64,000 nucleotides of DNA from Aquilutibacter rugosus (GCF_036541335.1 NZ_JAZHBO010000001.1:620001-684000); one strand, 5' to 3'; positions 9,048-18,782 are shown, counted from the stretch's first letter. Program-made: numbers and translations. The notes: generated by a model from the letters alone, not told the origin.

Positions 9048-9551
9048 ATGATTCGTAAATTTGCAATTGTCGGCGCACTGTCGGTCGCTGCACTGACCGG
9101 CTGCGCCACCTATGGCGAGACCGCCTACGGCAATGGCCGCGGTAATTACTACTATGGCTACCCGAGCTCTTCGAGCGTCGGCGTCAGTGTCGGTAGCGGT
9201 TATTACGGTTACCCGTCCTATGGCTACGGCTATCCGAACGGCTATTACAGCGGCTATGGCTACCCGTCCTCATACGGCTACGGTTATCCGTCGTATGGCT
9301 ATCCGCGCTATCCGGTCCGTCCGCGTCCGCGTCCCGATGGCCAAGTCGACCGCACGCCAAACCGCAAGCCGGGCTGGCGGGATCTGGATCAGATCCGCCG
9401 CGATGCGCAGGGCCCGCGTACCGGCGGTCGCGTGCAAAGTGCCGCAACGCCACAACGCGTTGAGCGTAGCTCGCCACCGCGTGGAGCGTACTCGGGCGTC
9501 ACTCGCCGTGCCGTCGAGGGCAGCAAAAAGCGCATACCGCAGGAGCCGTAA
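9048..9551 (+). CDS. Tyr/Gly/Pro-repeat lipoprotein, function unknown
   Basis: A 167-residue exported protein starting MIRKFAIVGALSVAALTGC; Cys19 in ALTGC is a good lipobox. Residues 30-90 are a low-complexity run of YGYPS/YYGYP-type repeats, followed by an Arg/Pro-rich basic tail rich in RPRPD and PRTGGR. ATG 9048 is chosen because the lipobox follows it directly and AAGGGG lies upstream. No enzyme motif is visible. It is probably a surface or outer-membrane-associated structural lipoprotein; that role is a guess. It lies alone between two terminators. Confidence 0.75.
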   Translation: MIRKFAIVGALSVAALTGCATYGETAYGNGRGNYYYGYPSSSSVGVSVGSGYYGYPSYGYGYPNGYYSGYGYPSSYGYGYPSYGYPRYPVRPRPRPDGQVDRTPNRKPGWRDLDQIRRDAQGPRTGGRVQSAATPQRVERSSPPRGAYSGVTRRAVEGSKKRIPQEP

Positions 9552-9568
9552 TCGGTACTCGGTTCGAC

Positions 9569-9601
9569 AAGGGGCCCGGCTAACGCCGGGCCTTTTGCGT
9601 T
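9569..9601 (+). terminator. Rho-independent terminator after the YGYP-repeat lipoprotein
   Basis: The stem GGCCCGGC / GCCGGGCC (9573-9580 and 9585-9592) with a TAAC loop is followed by TTTT. It separates the lipoprotein from mnmG. Confidence 0.8.
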
Positions 9602-9634
9602 CAGTGCGCCTAAGTCGTTGTAAAATAAGGCCAA

Positions 9635-11545
9635 ATGTCCAATTCCTTTTATCAGTTCCAGGTCATCGTTGTCGGCGGTGGTCATGCCGGGACCGAGGCC
9701 GCTTTGGCTTCGGCGCGGGCCGGTGCGCGCACGCTGCTGCTGACGCACAACGTTGAGACCGTGGGCGCCATGTCGTGCAACCCGGCCATCGGTGGTATCG
9801 GCAAGGGCCATCTGGTCAAGGAAATTGACGCCATGGGCGGCATCATGGGCCGCGCGGCCGATGCGGCCGGCATCCAATGGCGCCGACTGAATGCATCCAA
9901 AGGTCCGGCAGTGCGGGCGACGCGCTGTCAGGCCGATCGCAATCTGTATCGCCGATTTGTGCGCATGGCGGTCGAGAACCAACCCAATCTGACGGTATTT
10001 CAAGCCGCCTGCGATGACATCGTTTTTGAAAACGGACGGGCCGCAGGTGTGGTCACCAATACCGGGCTGCGGTTCAACGCGCCGGCAGTGGTGCTGACGG
10101 CCGGTACGTTCCTGGCGGGCAAGGTGCACATCGGTCAGACCACTTATACGGCGGGTCGCGCCGGCGATCCGGCCTCGATCGCTCTGGCAGAAAAGCTGCG
10201 CGACGGTCCCTTCGTCATTGACCGGCTCAAGACCGGCACGCCTCCGCGCATTGACGGCCGTACGCTCAATTACGCCCTGATGGAAGAGCAGCGCGGCGAC
10301 GACCCGCGCCCGGTGATGTCGTTCATGGGCAGCACCGCCGATCATCCGCAGCAGGTCTCGTGCTGGATCACGGCCACTACCGAGCGGACCCACGAGATCA
10401 TTCGCAACGCGCTCGATCGCTCGCCGCTGTATACCGGCCAGATCGAGGGCATCGGCCCGCGTTATTGCCCCAGCATCGAGGACAAGGTGGTGCGTTTTGC
10501 CGAAAAGGCATCGCATCAGATCTTTGTCGAGCCCGAAGGCCTGGACGTCAACGAAATCTATCCGAACGGGATCAGCACCTCGTTGCCGTTTGATGTGCAG
10601 CTGGACCTGGTCCGCTCCATCATCGGCTTTGAGAATGCGCACATTACCCGTGCCGGTTACGCTATCGAATACGACTTCTTTGATCCGCGCGGCTTGCAGC
10701 CCACGTTAGAGACCAAGGGCATCCAAGGCCTGTATTTTGCGGGTCAGATCAACGGCACCACCGGCTACGAAGAAGCGGCGGCCCAAGGTCTGCTGGCTGG
10801 CGTCAATGCAGCGCGTGCCGTGCAGGATTTGCCGGGCTGGACTCCGCGTCGTGACGAGGCCTATATCGGTGTGCTCGTCGATGACCTGATCACCCACGGC
10901 ACCAACGAGCCGTACCGCATGTTCACCTCGCGCGCGGAATACCGTCTGCAACTGCGCGAAGACAATGCCGACCTCCGTCTCACCCCGACCGGTCGCGAAC
11001 TCGGTCTCGTCGACGACGCCCGCTGGTCGGCGTTTAGCGCCAAGCGTGAACTCGTCGAAACAGAAGCCGCGCGTCTGCAAGGTCTGTGGGCCGGTCCACG
11101 CAATACGTTGGGCAAGGCGCTGACCGAACACGCCGGTCTGACCTTGACGCGTGAGAACAGCGCTGCCGATTTGCTCAAGCGTCCGGAGATGGACTACGCC
11201 ACGCTGATGACGGTGCCGGGCTTTGGTCCTGCACTGACGGATCCGGCGGCCGCCGAGCAGGTGGAGATCGGCATCAAGTACTCGGGTTATCTCGATCGCC
11301 AAGCCGAATCCATCGAAAAGCAAAAGCGCAACGAGTCGCGCAGCATCCCGGCGGCATTTGATTACCGCGCGGTCACCGGTCTGTCCGCTGAGTTGCTGCA
11401 GAAGCTCGAATCCGTGCGTCCGGCCAGCATCGGCCAGGCACAGCGCATTCCGGGCATGACGCCCGCCGGTATCTCGCTATTGCTGGTGCATTTGGCCCGC
11501 CAGGCGCGCGAGCCGGTGACGACGGCCGTCCAGTCGCGAGTTTAG
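9635..11545 (+). CDS. mnmG: tRNA uridine-5-carboxymethylaminomethyl modification enzyme
   Basis: MnmG (GidA) with MnmE modifies the wobble uridine of certain tRNAs using FAD and methylene-tetrahydrofolate. The 636-residue length is normal. The FAD-binding motif VVGGGHAGTEAA is at residues 12-23, SCNPAIGGIGKGHLVKE follows at about 48, and the conserved GPRYCPSIEDK is near 277. The helical C-terminal domain that contacts tRNA and MnmE is present. The stop overlaps by 4 bases the convergent tamB stop. mnmE is not in the window. Confidence 0.96.
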   Translation: MSNSFYQFQVIVVGGGHAGTEAALASARAGARTLLLTHNVETVGAMSCNPAIGGIGKGHLVKEIDAMGGIMGRAADAAGIQWRRLNASKGPAVRATRCQADRNLYRRFVRMAVENQPNLTVFQAACDDIVFENGRAAGVVTNTGLRFNAPAVVLTAGTFLAGKVHIGQTTYTAGRAGDPASIALAEKLRDGPFVIDRLKTGTPPRIDGRTLNYALMEEQRGDDPRPVMSFMGSTADHPQQVSCWITATTERTHEIIRNALDRSPLYTGQIEGIGPRYCPSIEDKVVRFAEKASHQIFVEPEGLDVNEIYPNGISTSLPFDVQLDLVRSIIGFENAHITRAGYAIEYDFFDPRGLQPTLETKGIQGLYFAGQINGTTGYEEAAAQGLLAGVNAARAVQDLPGWTPRRDEAYIGVLVDDLITHGTNEPYRMFTSRAEYRLQLREDNADLRLTPTGRELGLVDDARWSAFSAKRELVETEAARLQGLWAGPRNTLGKALTEHAGLTLTRENSAADLLKRPEMDYATLMTVPGFGPALTDPAAAEQVEIGIKYSGYLDRQAESIEKQKRNESRSIPAAFDYRAVTGLSAELLQKLESVRPASIGQAQRIPGMTPAGISLLLVHLARQAREPVTTAVQSRV

Positions 11546-14500
11546 TCGCGTTCCCAGCGCCAGTTGGCCGAGGCCTTGGTCTCGATATTCGACTGCTCGA
11601 TCTCGACCGAAATGCCCTGACGGATCAGGTACTTAAGCGTCAGCACCTGACCGGTGCCGAGCAGCGACACACCGTACGACACATACAGTCGCGGCGACAG
11701 ATACTTGCCGATGCCGAACACGGCCGAGCCGAGCGTGCGGTTGTCGGTGACGCCGGCACTATCCAGACCGATGCGCGCACCCAGTTGCGATGCCAGCAGC
11801 GAACCGCCCGCAGACAGTGCCGCCGACGCCGAATTCAACTGACGGATGTCGGAACGCGATGCCGACGACAGCGAATGGCCCAGCGCCAAATAGGCCAGCG
11901 CCTCGGATTGCGACGTAGCCGGATTGCTCCAGATAGTGGCCTTGGGCGCGGTGGCACGGCCGGTAATGTCCACGCCGGCGGTGACGTTGCCCACTTCACG
12001 CTGCGCGCGGATATCCAGGGACGGCGAGGCAATGGAGTTGCCCGACCACATCAGACGACCGCGCGTGATGTCGAGTTTTTGCCCGTAGACCGTGTAGGTG
12101 CCATCAATATTCAACCTGCCGGTGCCGGTCATTTCCCGTCCCGGGCGTGCTCGAACGCGCAGGGAGCCATCAACCACGCCCTTGAGGCCAAAGCCCTGTA
12201 GATTGACGTTGTCGCCGAGCGCCACTTCGAGATTCATATCGAGGGGATTGCCGCGCTTATACTCAGGATCGGCGGGATCGAGGATCACGACGTCATCGGA
12301 CGCGCTGTAGCCGCGGTCTAGGCGCTCCAGGTCAATGCGTGCATCGGGCACGAAGATGCGGCCGGTCACGCTCATCGGCTGCCCGGGCTGGATCTTCACT
12401 TCGACATTCGGATCGGCGACTGCATACAGGTCGCGCGTGTCCGAGATCAGCAGATTCTTGCCGGTGACGTTGACCACGATCGGTGAGTTGAGATTGCTCC
12501 AGCCAAACGTGCCGTTGACGTTGAGCGTGCCGTCGCCCATGCGTGCAGAACCCGTTAGGCGAGCGGTTCCGTCGGCGTTACCGATCAGGCGCAGATCGCC
12601 ATTGGTCACGGCGGTGGCCAGCGACGGCAATTCAAACGAGAAGTTGCTGAGTACCGCATTGCCACCGATGCGCGGGGAGTTCATCGAACCGCCGAGCAGG
12701 ATATTGCCGTTGAGACTGCCGCGCGGATCAACGATGTCGGGCGAGAACAGTTCCAGTAACGTCAGATCGTTGGTGTTGACCGCGATGTTGCCGCTCATCG
12801 GCGAGATCGTGCTCCAGCCCGACTTGAGCTGGCCGCGGACATCGCCCTGATTGTTCAAGCGCGTGGCCAAGGTGGCGTTGAAGCCGTCCGGATCGAACGT
12901 GCCGTCCAGCACCAGGTTGTTGTAGAACACGGTGTCGCGCGAGTCGCCGGCATTTAAGCGAATGCCACCGTTGGCGGAGGTGATGTGAGCCGTGCCGCGC
13001 CACGAACCCGCGACGGGTCGCACGTTGCCGTTGATATCAATCAGGCCATGGAAATCGTACGAAGTGCCGTCGGCACGCTTAGGCAGATAAGGCAGTAACA
13101 AAGTCAGCGGCAGATTGCGGCCGGCGATATTGAAACCGCTACGCGGCCAGTTGCCGGTGGCACACAGCGAGCCGCCGGCCGACGACGACAGGCAGGCGTT
13201 GGTCAGGCCACCCGCTGCGCCATCCCACACCCAACGCGTAGGTGCGTTCAAGGTCCAGGCTGCACCCTTGGGCGGATTGAGTCGGAACGCATTCAAGCCA
13301 CCCGACCAGGCGTTGCCGTTCCGTACTGCCGTACCGCGCAGGGCCACTGCACCGAAATCGCCGGTGCCGTCGCCATCAAAGCTCAGATTTTCGAGGGCGC
13401 CGCGGGCATCAATGCGGGCCGATCGCAACGGCATACCGACATTCAGGCCGGTGCCTTCGAGATGGAGCACACCGTTGCTGCCGCGCCACGGCAACTCGCC
13501 ATTTGCGCGCAAAGTGGCTGCCGTCCACTGGCCGTAGCGAAGATTGCTGCCGCTCAAATTGGCCTTGATATTGGGCGTTTTCAGCGGACCGCGCAGATTC
13601 AGCGTGCCCTGCAGTCGTCCGTTAGCCGATGGCAGAAAATCATTCAGATCGACCGGATTGAACTGCGCATCCACATTGAGCTGCGATCCGATCACACCCT
13701 TAGCAATCAGGTGCGAAGCGCCCGAGGTCACGTTGACGTCACCACTCCATTGCGCGATCTGATTGGCGTTGGCGGCACCGCGATAGACCACCGTGGCACG
13801 ACCGGCCAAACGACGGCCGCGCAAAGTGCCACCCAACGAAGGCGCGACGAACGAAGCGTTCAAGCCGCCATCGGCACGTACGCCGCCGGCCGTGGCGACG
13901 ATGCCTTGCAGAGAGCCCTTCCAACCCGGAGCAAAGTACGAGGGATCAAACCCGCGCAGTTGCGTGTCGAGTTTCCAGGACAGCTTGGGATCCCAGGCCA
14001 CATCGCCGCGGGCGAGCAAGGTGCCTTCGGGCATGCGCGCCGTCAGCGAACGGATGTGTGCGGATTTGGTGTTACCGGTGCCGTCGAAATCGACGTTGGC
14101 ACGCTGCGCTCCGCGCAACAGTTTGGCGTTGCCCTTGGCAACCCACTTGCCGGTGGTGCCGGCAATGCGGAAATCGCCATCGGCATGCACGGCCGGCTGA
14201 CCGGCGCCGCCGCCCCACTTAAAATTGCGCGCATTGACAAGGAAATCGATCTTGCCGTTCTGCGGGTCGCTGAAATCGCCGGTGCCGTTGAGCGTGGCGC
14301 GACCGCCTAAGGTTTCCACCACCAGAGGCTTAGCCGTCAGCACCTTTTCATTGAGTGAAATCTTCGAAGGCAACACGTTGACCTTGATCTCCCCGCGCTC
14401 AAAATACCCGCGACGGATATCGGCATTGCCTTTGTAACCGCCTGCGGCCACATCGAGCACCATGGGGATGCCTTCGGCCGCACCGGTAATGGCGCCCAGA

Positions 14501-15393
14501 TCAAAGCCCTTGGTGTTTGCAACCAGTTGCCAGCGCGGGGTTTCCTTGCCGACGACTTTAACGGCAGCAAACAGCGGATGCGGAGCGGCACCGCGTGCCA
14601 CGATGTCCATGCGGCTCAGATCGCCCTTGGCGGCGATTCCCAAATGGCCGGGTGCTGCACCGGCGGCGTTGGGCATGTAGGCGCTTCCGACAATATCCAT
14701 CCGATAGTCATCGGCGGGCTCGTATTCGCCGTCGAGTTTGAACAAACCGCGATCGGTATCGGCGCGCAGGTTATCAATCCGCAGGAAACCCTTCTTGGCT
14801 GCCAGTGACAAATTGGCCTGACGGATGGTGGCCCAGTGCGTGTTGGTCTGACTGACGTCAAGGCGGCGGATATCCACGCTGTCGAACTGCACGTTCAAAG
14901 GCGGATTGATCTGCGGCAGCGACTCCGGCCACGACGGCAGTTCGAAGGGCTTGTCGTCCTTGGGCACAGTCAAGGTCGCATCACTGATCTCAATGCGATC
15001 CATGCGCATCTGGCGGCCAAGGAACGGCTGCAAGTCCGGGTCGAGCATGACGCGCTTGGCGGTGAAGTGCGTGTTCCTGTAGTCAAACTTGACGCCGTAG
15101 AGAATCAGCGGACCCTTGGCCGGGCCTTCGGCACGTTCCCATGTGAGCGTGGCATCGGCCGGCAGCCGCGCCACGATCTGCGCCAGCAGCACATCGCGAC
15201 CACCGAAAGTCGTCAGCAACCAGTACAGCAAGGCCGCGACCGCAATCAGCAGCGCGCCCAGACCAATGGCCGAGCGAATCGCCAACCAGCGCATGCGGCG
15301 ACGGCGGCGATCGCGCAACTCGCGGATGCGTTCCTCGCGCTCTTCGGGAGTCAGGTTCGGATCGTGCTTGGGTCCGCGTCGCCAGGTTGCCAT
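11542..15393 (-). CDS. tamB: translocation and assembly module subunit TamB
   Basis: TamB spans the periplasm from the inner membrane and works with TamA in outer-membrane protein insertion and, as shown for AsmA-like proteins, phospholipid transport. The 1283-residue protein has an N-terminal basic stretch, one transmembrane helix at about residues 36-60, a long beta-rich repetitive body and a conserved C-terminal DUF490/TamB domain (about the last 340 residues) ending in a beta-strand-like tail. It starts 3 bases after tamA, so the pair is an operon. The basic N-terminus (RELRDRRRRRMR) fits the positive-inside rule. Confidence 0.93.
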   Translation of the reverse strand: MATWRRGPKHDPNLTPEEREERIRELRDRRRRRMRWLAIRSAIGLGALLIAVAALLYWLLTTFGGRDVLLAQIVARLPADATLTWERAEGPAKGPLILYGVKFDYRNTHFTAKRVMLDPDLQPFLGRQMRMDRIEISDATLTVPKDDKPFELPSWPESLPQINPPLNVQFDSVDIRRLDVSQTNTHWATIRQANLSLAAKKGFLRIDNLRADTDRGLFKLDGEYEPADDYRMDIVGSAYMPNAAGAAPGHLGIAAKGDLSRMDIVARGAAPHPLFAAVKVVGKETPRWQLVANTKGFDLGAITGAAEGIPMVLDVAAGGYKGNADIRRGYFERGEIKVNVLPSKISLNEKVLTAKPLVVETLGGRATLNGTGDFSDPQNGKIDFLVNARNFKWGGGAGQPAVHADGDFRIAGTTGKWVAKGNAKLLRGAQRANVDFDGTGNTKSAHIRSLTARMPEGTLLARGDVAWDPKLSWKLDTQLRGFDPSYFAPGWKGSLQGIVATAGGVRADGGLNASFVAPSLGGTLRGRRLAGRATVVYRGAANANQIAQWSGDVNVTSGASHLIAKGVIGSQLNVDAQFNPVDLNDFLPSANGRLQGTLNLRGPLKTPNIKANLSGSNLRYGQWTAATLRANGELPWRGSNGVLHLEGTGLNVGMPLRSARIDARGALENLSFDGDGTGDFGAVALRGTAVRNGNAWSGGLNAFRLNPPKGAAWTLNAPTRWVWDGAAGGLTNACLSSSAGGSLCATGNWPRSGFNIAGRNLPLTLLLPYLPKRADGTSYDFHGLIDINGNVRPVAGSWRGTAHITSANGGIRLNAGDSRDTVFYNNLVLDGTFDPDGFNATLATRLNNQGDVRGQLKSGWSTISPMSGNIAVNTNDLTLLELFSPDIVDPRGSLNGNILLGGSMNSPRIGGNAVLSNFSFELPSLATAVTNGDLRLIGNADGTARLTGSARMGDGTLNVNGTFGWSNLNSPIVVNVTGKNLLISDTRDLYAVADPNVEVKIQPGQPMSVTGRIFVPDARIDLERLDRGYSASDDVVILDPADPEYKRGNPLDMNLEVALGDNVNLQGFGLKGVVDGSLRVRARPGREMTGTGRLNIDGTYTVYGQKLDITRGRLMWSGNSIASPSLDIRAQREVGNVTAGVDITGRATAPKATIWSNPATSQSEALAYLALGHSLSSASRSDIRQLNSASAALSAGGSLLASQLGARIGLDSAGVTDNRTLGSAVFGIGKYLSPRLYVSYGVSLLGTGQVLTLKYLIRQGISVEIEQSNIETKASANWRWERD

Positions 15394-15396
15394 GCC

Positions 15397-17181
15397 TTAC
15401 AGATCCGATCCGATATTCAAGTACAGCTGGAAGGGGCTATCGGGGTGATTGAGCCCACGCGCAATATCCACTCGCAGCGGGCCCACCGGCGAGCGCCAGC
15501 GCAAGCCGACACCGACACCGGTCTGCCACTCGGGCTTGTCGTCCCAGGCCGAGCCCGAATCGACAAATGCGGCCATGCCCCAGGACTTGTTGAAGTAATG
15601 CTCGTACTCGACACTGCCGGTCAGCATCTTGGTGGCCCCGATCGGGAACTTGTCATCGCCGGTGCCGATGCGCGGTCCGACTTCGCGCCAACCGTAGCCG
15701 CGAATGCTGCGGTCACCGCCGGCATAGAAACGCAATGCCGGCGGCAGAAACTGAATATCCGTGCGCGAATAGCCGAACTCACCGCGTGTGATCAGGCGGT
15801 CATTAACGCCGACTCCGCGGTAATAGCGTGCCGAGCCCGAGAGTTGCGCAAAGGTGGTGCGGTTGTCGCCATCATCGGCCACACCACCGCGCAATTCGGC
15901 ATTGGCACCGAACGCATCGCGCGGAAAGATCGGATCGTCGGAGCGTGTGTAATGCACGGAGAACGAGGGATAAAACGCATTGGCGTAATGAAACGGAATC
16001 GGGGTGTCCGGATTGCCATCGTCTTCGGCCGTGAAATACCAGCGTTCGCGAATACCGTTCATCGCCACGATGGCACTTAGGTTCTGCGTGATGTTGCCGC
16101 TGCGGCTGGCCACAAAGGTCAGACGGCGATTGTTGATGTAGTCGGTCTGCTCATCGAAGCCCTGCAACGAGAACGTGTACCAGCCATCGCGCCAGCGCAA
16201 CGCGGGAATGCGGTACTGCAAGGTCAAGGTCTTGCGGCGGCGGGCCCAGTCCAGATCGGCTAGCGCTTTGTGACCGCGATCGTTGAGATATCGCTTTTCA
16301 ATGGAGCCGCGGACACCGGGTCCGCTAAAGGTGCCGTAGCTCAAGCCGGCGGTATAGACACTACGTTTGGCGGGCGTCAGTTTCACCGTCACCGGGACGC
16401 GGAAATCGACCGCTTCCTCAGGATGCGGTTCGATCTCAATGCCGCTGAAATAATCGAGTTTGGACAAGGAGTCGCGTAGGCGATCGAGACGACCTTGGTG
16501 GTAATAGTCGCCTTCGTTCCAGTAAATGTACTGTTTCAGGATCTCCGGCCGAATAATCGTGCGCGGCTCCTGCGTGATCGTAGTGGCGCCCATGTCGTAA
16601 CGGTTGCCGCTTTCCCATGAAAGATCAATATCGGCGGCGCGCAGGGCACGTGTCACTTCGACCCGACGTGTCAGAAAATCCGCGTCAAAATAGCCACGCT
16701 CTGCCAGGCGTCGTGTGATCCGCGACTTGGACTGTTCGTAGATCTCCTGGTCGAAGATATCGCCGACCTGCGGAAAGAACGCCTCGAGCTCCTGATCCAG
16801 ATAAAAGTCATCGGAGCCTTCGCCCTGAATGACGACGCGCGATTCACGCACTCGAGTCGGTTCGCCCTTGTCCACGCGAATCACCAGCACCGTGCCGGCC
16901 GCCGAATTCTGCTGCTCGACCGTTACAACCGGTGAGTAATAACCGAACGGCTCCAGTGCCTCGCGCGCCTCGGGCTCGGCCTGCTTGATCAGATAGGCAT
17001 AGCGCCGATCGGATACGTCCTTATTGAGCGAGTCCATCGCACTGAGGGCCAGCTGCACATTTTCCGTCATGGAAACGTCGAGACCCTCGATGCGGACATC
17101 GGTGATTTTGGCCGCGTGGGCGACAGCAGGTGAGCAGAGGGCCAACGCAATGGCCAAGGTCAGAGGGGCGCGGACAGACAT
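15397..17181 (-). CDS. tamA: translocation and assembly module subunit TamA (Omp85 family)
   Basis: A 594-residue Omp85 protein of the outer membrane. A signal peptide at residues 1-23 (ending AVAHAA) precedes three POTRA-like domains (about 24-270) and a 16-strand beta-barrel. The barrel includes the typical RFYAGGDRSIRGYGWREVGP segment near 480. The C-terminus SPFQLYLNIGSDL is a short barrel strand. tamB follows 3 bases downstream. The start is well supported by the signal peptide. Confidence 0.93.
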   Translation of the reverse strand: MSVRAPLTLAIALALCSPAVAHAAKITDVRIEGLDVSMTENVQLALSAMDSLNKDVSDRRYAYLIKQAEPEAREALEPFGYYSPVVTVEQQNSAAGTVLVIRVDKGEPTRVRESRVVIQGEGSDDFYLDQELEAFFPQVGDIFDQEIYEQSKSRITRRLAERGYFDADFLTRRVEVTRALRAADIDLSWESGNRYDMGATTITQEPRTIIRPEILKQYIYWNEGDYYHQGRLDRLRDSLSKLDYFSGIEIEPHPEEAVDFRVPVTVKLTPAKRSVYTAGLSYGTFSGPGVRGSIEKRYLNDRGHKALADLDWARRRKTLTLQYRIPALRWRDGWYTFSLQGFDEQTDYINNRRLTFVASRSGNITQNLSAIVAMNGIRERWYFTAEDDGNPDTPIPFHYANAFYPSFSVHYTRSDDPIFPRDAFGANAELRGGVADDGDNRTTFAQLSGSARYYRGVGVNDRLITRGEFGYSRTDIQFLPPALRFYAGGDRSIRGYGWREVGPRIGTGDDKFPIGATKMLTGSVEYEHYFNKSWGMAAFVDSGSAWDDKPEWQTGVGVGLRWRSPVGPLRVDIARGLNHPDSPFQLYLNIGSDL

Positions 17182-17239
17182 CCCGACATGATATCGGGAG
17201 CGCCGTGAAAAAGTGTGACGGTTAAGTCAGGGCCGGGAT

Positions 17240-17858
17240 TTATCGCAGCAGATCATTAATCAACGACACCAATTCCGCCTCGCGGTTTACATCGGCCTTA
17301 CGGAAAATGCTCTTGATCTGTGCATTGACAGTCTGGGTCGAAGCATGGCGCTCACCTGCAATCAGCTCACGCGATTTGCCCTGCGCCAGGAGCATGGCGA
17401 CGGTGGCCTCGGCCGGTGACAGGCGCAACGCGGCCTCGAGCAGATGCGCACGCTCCACATCCAGGGGCTCCGCAGCGTGCACGGCGACCAGCACCCGCGG
17501 GCCAAAGCCGAGCTTCCACTCCCGTGTGGGCAGCGTAAACACTTCGACGGCCGCGCCTTCATGCGGTTGCGCGCCGCTGCGGATCCAAAGCAGTGCGGAA
17601 ACGGGAGCAGCAGGGGGCGCCAGCAGTGCCTGACGCAGAACCCCCGGTGATCGCGACAAAGTCCTGCTCAAAGCGCGGATCCATGTCGGTGGTCAGGTTG
17701 AGCCTGATCAGCGATTCATCGCCAACCGTAATGAGTTTACCCTGCGTCGAATGCGTCGGTTTAGCCAGGGCGCCAAGCGCCGTCTCCCACCCGTTCTCTT
17801 CAAACGGCGCGGACAGAAACGTTTCAGCCAGCTGATGCGATAACTGGGGATGCCCCAC
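17240..17858 (-). pseudogene. LuxR-type HTH regulator interrupted by a frameshift
   Basis: Two overlapping frames make up one protein. The first (GTG 17858, GGAGG just upstream) reads to AITGG; the second carries the rest, ending in a LuxR-type helix-turn-helix (LRLSPAEATVAMLLAQGKSR... TVNAQIKSIFRKA). Removing one base from the run of five G at 17641-17645 (C on the plus strand) joins them into about 205 residues. As written, the first frame runs on for about 25 unrelated residues. It could be a true mutation, a sequencing error in a homopolymer, or phase variation; the damaged neighbours favour decay. Its former target may be the dioxygenase/DoxX genes next to it. Confidence 0.65.
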
Positions 17859-17924
17859 AACCCCTCCCTGTGACTGACGTCACGCAGTACAAATTCGACC
17901 TGAATCAGTACCTGAACATACCCC

Positions 17925-18704
17925 TTAGGCGTCGAACAGGAACGAGTCCATGGATAAGGTGCGGTAGGTCATACCGCCCTCGATCAGGGTGCCGTTGGTT
18001 TGGGAGCCGGCGGCACCCATCGCCACGACCAGCGGCAGGTAGTGTTCATCGGTCGGGTGGGCGCGTTCGGCGTAGGGTGCAAGTCCGCGGTAATCGATCA
18101 GGGCCTGAGCATTGCCGGTTTCCACGGCGTTGCGTGCCCAGTCCGCGAAGGCCTGGGCGTATTCGGGGTCGCGAACGTCCTGGCCCAGCTCGTACAGATT
18201 GTGGGTCAGGCTGCCCGATCCGACGACCAGAATGCCTTCGTCACGGAGCGGTTGCAGGGCGCGGCCCAGCTCATAGGCGGTTTGGGCGTTGAGATTGTGC
18301 GGCATCGAGACTTGGATCACCGGCAACTCGGCCTGCGGGCGCAGGTAGCGCAGTGGCACCCAGGCGCCGTGATCGAGCCCGCGCGAAGGATCCGCCTTGG
18401 CGTCCAGGCCGGCAGCTTGCAGCATCTGCACCACGCGTTGCGCCAGAGCGGGTTCGCCCGGCGGGTTGTATTGCAGCGTGTAGAGCACCGGCGGGAAGCC
18501 GCCAAAGTCGTGGATGGTTTCGGGCTGCGGCGTGGCGCCGACCTTGATGCCGATGGTCTGCCAGTGCGGCGAGACCACGACAATGGCGCGCACGTCGGGA
18601 GTCAATCTCTCGCCGAGGGCTCGCAGATTAGGGCCGGACACGCCCGGTTCGATGGCGAACATCGGCGAGCCGTGGGAAACAAACAGAGTCGGAAGACGCT
18701 TCAT
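17925..18704 (-). CDS. DODA-type extradiol ring-opening dioxygenase (YgiD-like)
   Basis: A 259-residue zinc/iron dioxygenase of the LigB superfamily, close to plant DOPA-4,5-dioxygenase and E. coli YgiD. Conserved His-containing segments are TLFVSHGSPM near residue 8, VVVSPHWQ near 44 and SRGLDHGAWVPLRY near 108; GSLTHNLYEL lies at about 165. ATG 18704 is chosen over an in-frame TTG two codons earlier; AGGA lies 9 bases upstream. The coding frame is intact although four neighbours are broken. A strong terminator ends just before its ribosome-binding site, so expression may depend on read-through. The natural substrate is unknown. Confidence 0.85.
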   Translation of the reverse strand: MKRLPTLFVSHGSPMFAIEPGVSGPNLRALGERLTPDVRAIVVVSPHWQTIGIKVGATPQPETIHDFGGFPPVLYTLQYNPPGEPALAQRVVQMLQAAGLDAKADPSRGLDHGAWVPLRYLRPQAELPVIQVSMPHNLNAQTAYELGRALQPLRDEGILVVGSGSLTHNLYELGQDVRDPEYAQAFADWARNAVETGNAQALIDYRGLAPYAERAHPTDEHYLPLVVAMGAAGSQTNGTLIEGGMTYRTLSMDSFLFDA

Positions 18705-18718
18705 GATCAAAAAATCCT

Positions 18719-18751
18719 AAAAAAAGGGGAGTGCGTGGCCGCACTCCCCTT
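18719..18751 (-). terminator. Intrinsic terminator/attenuator between doxX and the dioxygenase gene
   Basis: On the minus strand a perfect 11-bp stem (AAGGGGAGTGC / GCACTCCCCTT, 6-base loop) is followed by seven T. The T tract ends 15 bases before the dioxygenase ATG and abuts its AGGA site, leaving no room for a separate promoter. It is either the doxX terminator with leaky read-through or a regulated attenuator. Confidence 0.85.
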
Positions 18752-18760
18752 GGTCCGAAT

Positions 18761-18775
18761 GCGGTCAGTGACCGC
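18761..18775. promoter_or_regulatory. 15-bp palindrome upstream of the terminator
   Basis: GCGGTCA-G-TGACCGC is a perfect palindrome with a one-base centre, between the doxX stop and the terminator. It could be an operator or an RNA structure competing with the terminator; there is no direct evidence for either. Confidence 0.35.
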
Positions 18776-18782
18776 CCGTCGG

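Noticed and set aside
9120..9320. Repeats that might be a CRISPR array
   Set aside because: They are in-frame YGYP codon repeats of a lipoprotein with no constant repeat length or unique spacers.
14836..16080. A 414-codon plus-strand frame opposite tamA-tamB
   Set aside because: It lies wholly antisense to two clearly recognised genes, has no family features and arises from GC-rich codon structure.
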